Positions 61,801 through 64,000 of a stretch of DNA of 64,000 nucleotides are shown in pieces; position 1 is the first letter of the stretch; each line of letters starts with the position of its first letter. The DNA comes from Xestospongia bergquistia (lineage: Eukaryota > Porifera > Demospongiae > Haplosclerida > Petrosiidae): assembly GCA_963965975.1 (NCBI GenBank), contig OZ014418.1:4228775-4292774 (forward strand), read 5' to 3'. Made by a program: the position numbers and the translations under genes. The notes under the pieces were generated by a model that worked only from the letters and a program-made list of their open reading frames with translations, ran no database searches and was not told where the DNA came from.

Positions 61801-62900
61801 TTCTACTGTATTCTAATGTAACTGTCCTATCTACTGTGTTCTAATGTAATTCTCCTGTCTACTGTCTCCTATTGTAACTGTTCTGTCTACTGTGTCCTAA
61901 TGTAACAGTGCTATCTACTGTGTTCTAATATAACTGTGTCCGGTTGACTATATTCTGATATAACTGCCCCTTTTACTGTGTTCTAATGTAACTGTCCCAT
62001 CTACTGTGTCCTAAAGTAACTAATGTAAACTGTCCAATCTACTGTGTCCTAAGGTAATTGTTCCATCTACTATATTCTAGCATAACTGTCTCATCTACTG
62101 TGTTCTAAGCTAACTGTTCCATCTCCTGTGGTCTAAAGTAATTATCCAATCTACTATGCTCTAATGTAACCGTTCAATTTACCGTGTTCTCATCTAACTC
62201 TCTGATCTAATGTGTCCTAAAGTAATTTTCCTATCTACTGTGTTCCAATGTAACTGTCCTATCTACTGTGTTCTAAGGTTTGTGTCCTAAAGTAATTGTC
62301 CCTTCTACTGTATTCTAATGTAACTGTCCTATCTACTGTGTTCTAATGTAATTCTCCTGTCTACTGTCTCCTATTGTAACTGTTCTGTCTACTGTGTCCT
62401 AATGTAACAGTGCTATCTACTGTGTTCTAATATAACTGTGTCCGGTTGACTACATTCTGATATAACTGCCCCTTTTACTGTGTTCTAATGTAACTGTCCT
62501 GTCTACTGTGTCCTATGTAACTCTCCTGTCCACTGTGCCCTAATGTAAATGTCCCATCTACTATGTTCTAATATAACTGTCCCATTTACTGTGTTCTAAT
62601 ATAACTGTCCTGTTTACTGTGTCCTAATGTAACAGTGCTATCTACTGTGTTCTAATGTAACTTTCCCGTCTGCTGTGTTCTAAACTAATTGTCCCATCTC
62701 ATTTGTTCTAATATAACTGTCCTATCAATTGTGTTCTAATGTAACCTTAACATGTACTGTGTCCTAATGTAGCACTCCTATTTATTCTGTAACTGTTGTA
62801 TCTACTGTGACCTAATGTAACTGTCCTTTTTATTGGATTCTAATATAACTGTCCCATCTGCTGTGTTCTAATATAACTGTCCCTGTACTGTCTCCTGTGT
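58845..62900. repeat. 28-bp minisatellite, block 2
   Basis: Same unit as block 1 but mostly of the CTACTGTGTTCTAATGTAAC type, and more uniform. It contains two recent higher-order duplications: 60501-60946 repeated at 60947-61392 (446 bp, about 16 units) and about 61501-62002 repeated at 62003-62504 (502 bp, about 18 units), each nearly identical. Confidence 0.95.
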
Positions 62901-62929
62901 CCTAATGTAATTATTTTGAGAATAATAGG

Positions 62930-63180
62930 CCATTAAATGATGTATTTTCATCATATCAGGCCATTAAATGATGTATTTCGAGCATATTAGGCTATTAAAA
63001 GATGTATTTTGAGCATATTAGGCTATTAAAAGATGTATTTTGAGCATATTAGGCTATTAAAAGATGTATTTTGAGTATATTAGGCTATTAAAAGATGTAT
63101 TTTGAGAATATTAGGCTATTAAAAGATGGAATTTGAGCATATTAGGCTATAAAAAGATGGATTTTGAGCATAATAGGCCA
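62930..63180. repeat. 31-bp tandem repeat, about 8 units
   Basis: The unit ATTAGGCTATTAAAAGATGT followed by ATTTTGAGCAT is repeated with few changes. The first two units have CATTAAATGATG. It adjoins the 28-bp block and ends at a sharply G-rich segment. Confidence 0.95.
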
Positions 63181-63300
63181 AGAAGGAAGAATGAGAGGTG
63201 GAAGGGTGGGCGGACGGCAATACAGTACCACCTCCACGTGGTGTCGTCTGGAGCATCATAGATATCAACTATGATGTACTGAGAGTACTGTCAATCCTCA
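63181..63300. other. GC-rich island with two palindromes
   Basis: About 120 bp of unusually G+C-rich DNA in an AT-rich setting (GGTGGAAGGGTGGGCGGACG), containing CCACGTGG at 63233-63240 or nearby and the inverted repeat ATCATAG/CTATGAT at 63255-63261 and 63269-63275. No convincing frame on either strand. It could be a regulatory element or the end of a transposon. Confidence 0.4.
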
Positions 63301-64000
63301 GCTCATTCTTTTTTAAACTGTAGTAGCTCTGTAGTTTGACTAGTAGAATCTAAAGTTTGAAATTGTGATGGCATAAAATTCTATCAATACCATAGCACAT
63401 GTGGCCAGCCTCATATTTTTAATGTTTCTTTTACAGTTATACTAATGCCTCTTTTTTAATTGGTTTGCTTTATTCTTTGTTCTTTTTTTCCTTTTTTAAC
63501 AATTTGTACAGTTTCTGTTATTGTTGGAGAATGAAAATGCTTGTTGACACTGAATGCAAAAGGTTTCTTTGAGATATTGCCTGACCTTTGTATATTTTAA
63601 ACACTATTTCAACGGCTGTTAAATAATCCAAGCCATTTCTCACTAACATACATGCTTAGCAAACATATATTGAGTCAGATGTCAAATTCAACTTGAATGA
63701 GGTATATATATTACATATATATTAAATGTAATTGCTTACATTTTCTATAGAACCTTCCTAATTAGAGTATGTCTAAAAGCTTGTGGCAGTGAGCTATTAC
63801 AGTTCTGCAGTATATCAGCATGCTTTGCTACGTAAAAGGTACAATAATATTGTGTTAGTATATTTCTTTCCTTGTTAGGATTTAACAAAATTTTACTATC
63901 CATTTTACTTCCCTATAGACCTATAGTGGTGTATATGGTACAGAAAAAAACATTCTCGCTGATACACTGGTTTTATGACTGTTAAGATTAATTGGTTGTT
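63301..64000. other. Non-coding end of window
   Basis: AT-rich, with pyrimidine tracts such as TTCTTTTTTTCCTTTTTT at about 63480. No exon or RNA gene is seen. Confidence 0.5.

Noticed and set aside
62930..63180. Telomere-like repeat because of TTAGGC words (the nematode telomere motif)
   Set aside because: TTAGGC occurs once per 31-bp unit and is not itself tandemly repeated.

Overview
This window reads as AT-rich, intron-dense invertebrate animal DNA. A demosponge is my best guess: small exons separated by short introns of about 45-150 bp, an SRCR (scavenger receptor cysteine-rich) exon set, recognisable Integrator subunit 2 exons, and two intron-bearing DNA transposases. There is no bacterial or organellar organisation, and I found no convincing tRNA or rRNA gene. 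Almost no long ORF is a gene; coding content was read exon by exon from splice signals plus protein similarity recalled from memory. The species is an inference.

Layout. 62-1112 and 18118-19161 are inverted copies of part of an INTS2 gene, about 17 kb apart. 4506-5596 is a broken SRCR transmembrane receptor gene. 6200, 21009 and 53084 each start a shared promoter/leader module built on an 18-bp palindrome followed by TGGCGCCA or TGGCACCA. 7750-13425 is a composite repeat region (an approximately 119-bp and an approximately 65-bp minisatellite plus a 710-bp segment duplicated in direct orientation). 15403-17842 is a decayed CACTA/EnSpm-type (tnp2-like) transposase. 22731-30149 holds exons of an unrecognised large alpha-helical (HEAT/adaptin-like) protein in partly duplicated form, with an unrecognised minus-strand gene at 23925-25063 embedded in it. 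30380-44702 is a roughly 14-kb satellite rich in GATC and GATATC, interrupted at 34436-35091 by a fragment of that same gene region. 44703-46320 is a patchwork of further segmental duplications from 23.8-27.6 kb. 46.4-49.6 kb has MITE-like inverted repeats and microsatellites. 50507-51840 (minus) is a decayed Tc1/mariner-IS630-type transposase. 52216-52420 is a candidate divergent promoter with a first exon on each side. 53.1-54.3 kb is a leader module with tandem duplications. 54540-57480 and 58845-62900 are two blocks of a 28-bp minisatellite with very recent 446-bp and 502-bp higher-order duplications, and 62930-63180 is a 31-bp tandem repeat.

The main pattern is duplication followed by decay. 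In three duplicated exon pairs the two copies carry different, non-overlapping inactivating lesions, so that one copy is intact where the other is broken. The second notable item is the palindrome-based leader module, which occurs three times, with the 6.2 and 53.1 kb copies placed upstream of large minisatellite arrays. No intact long gene can be certified in the window.
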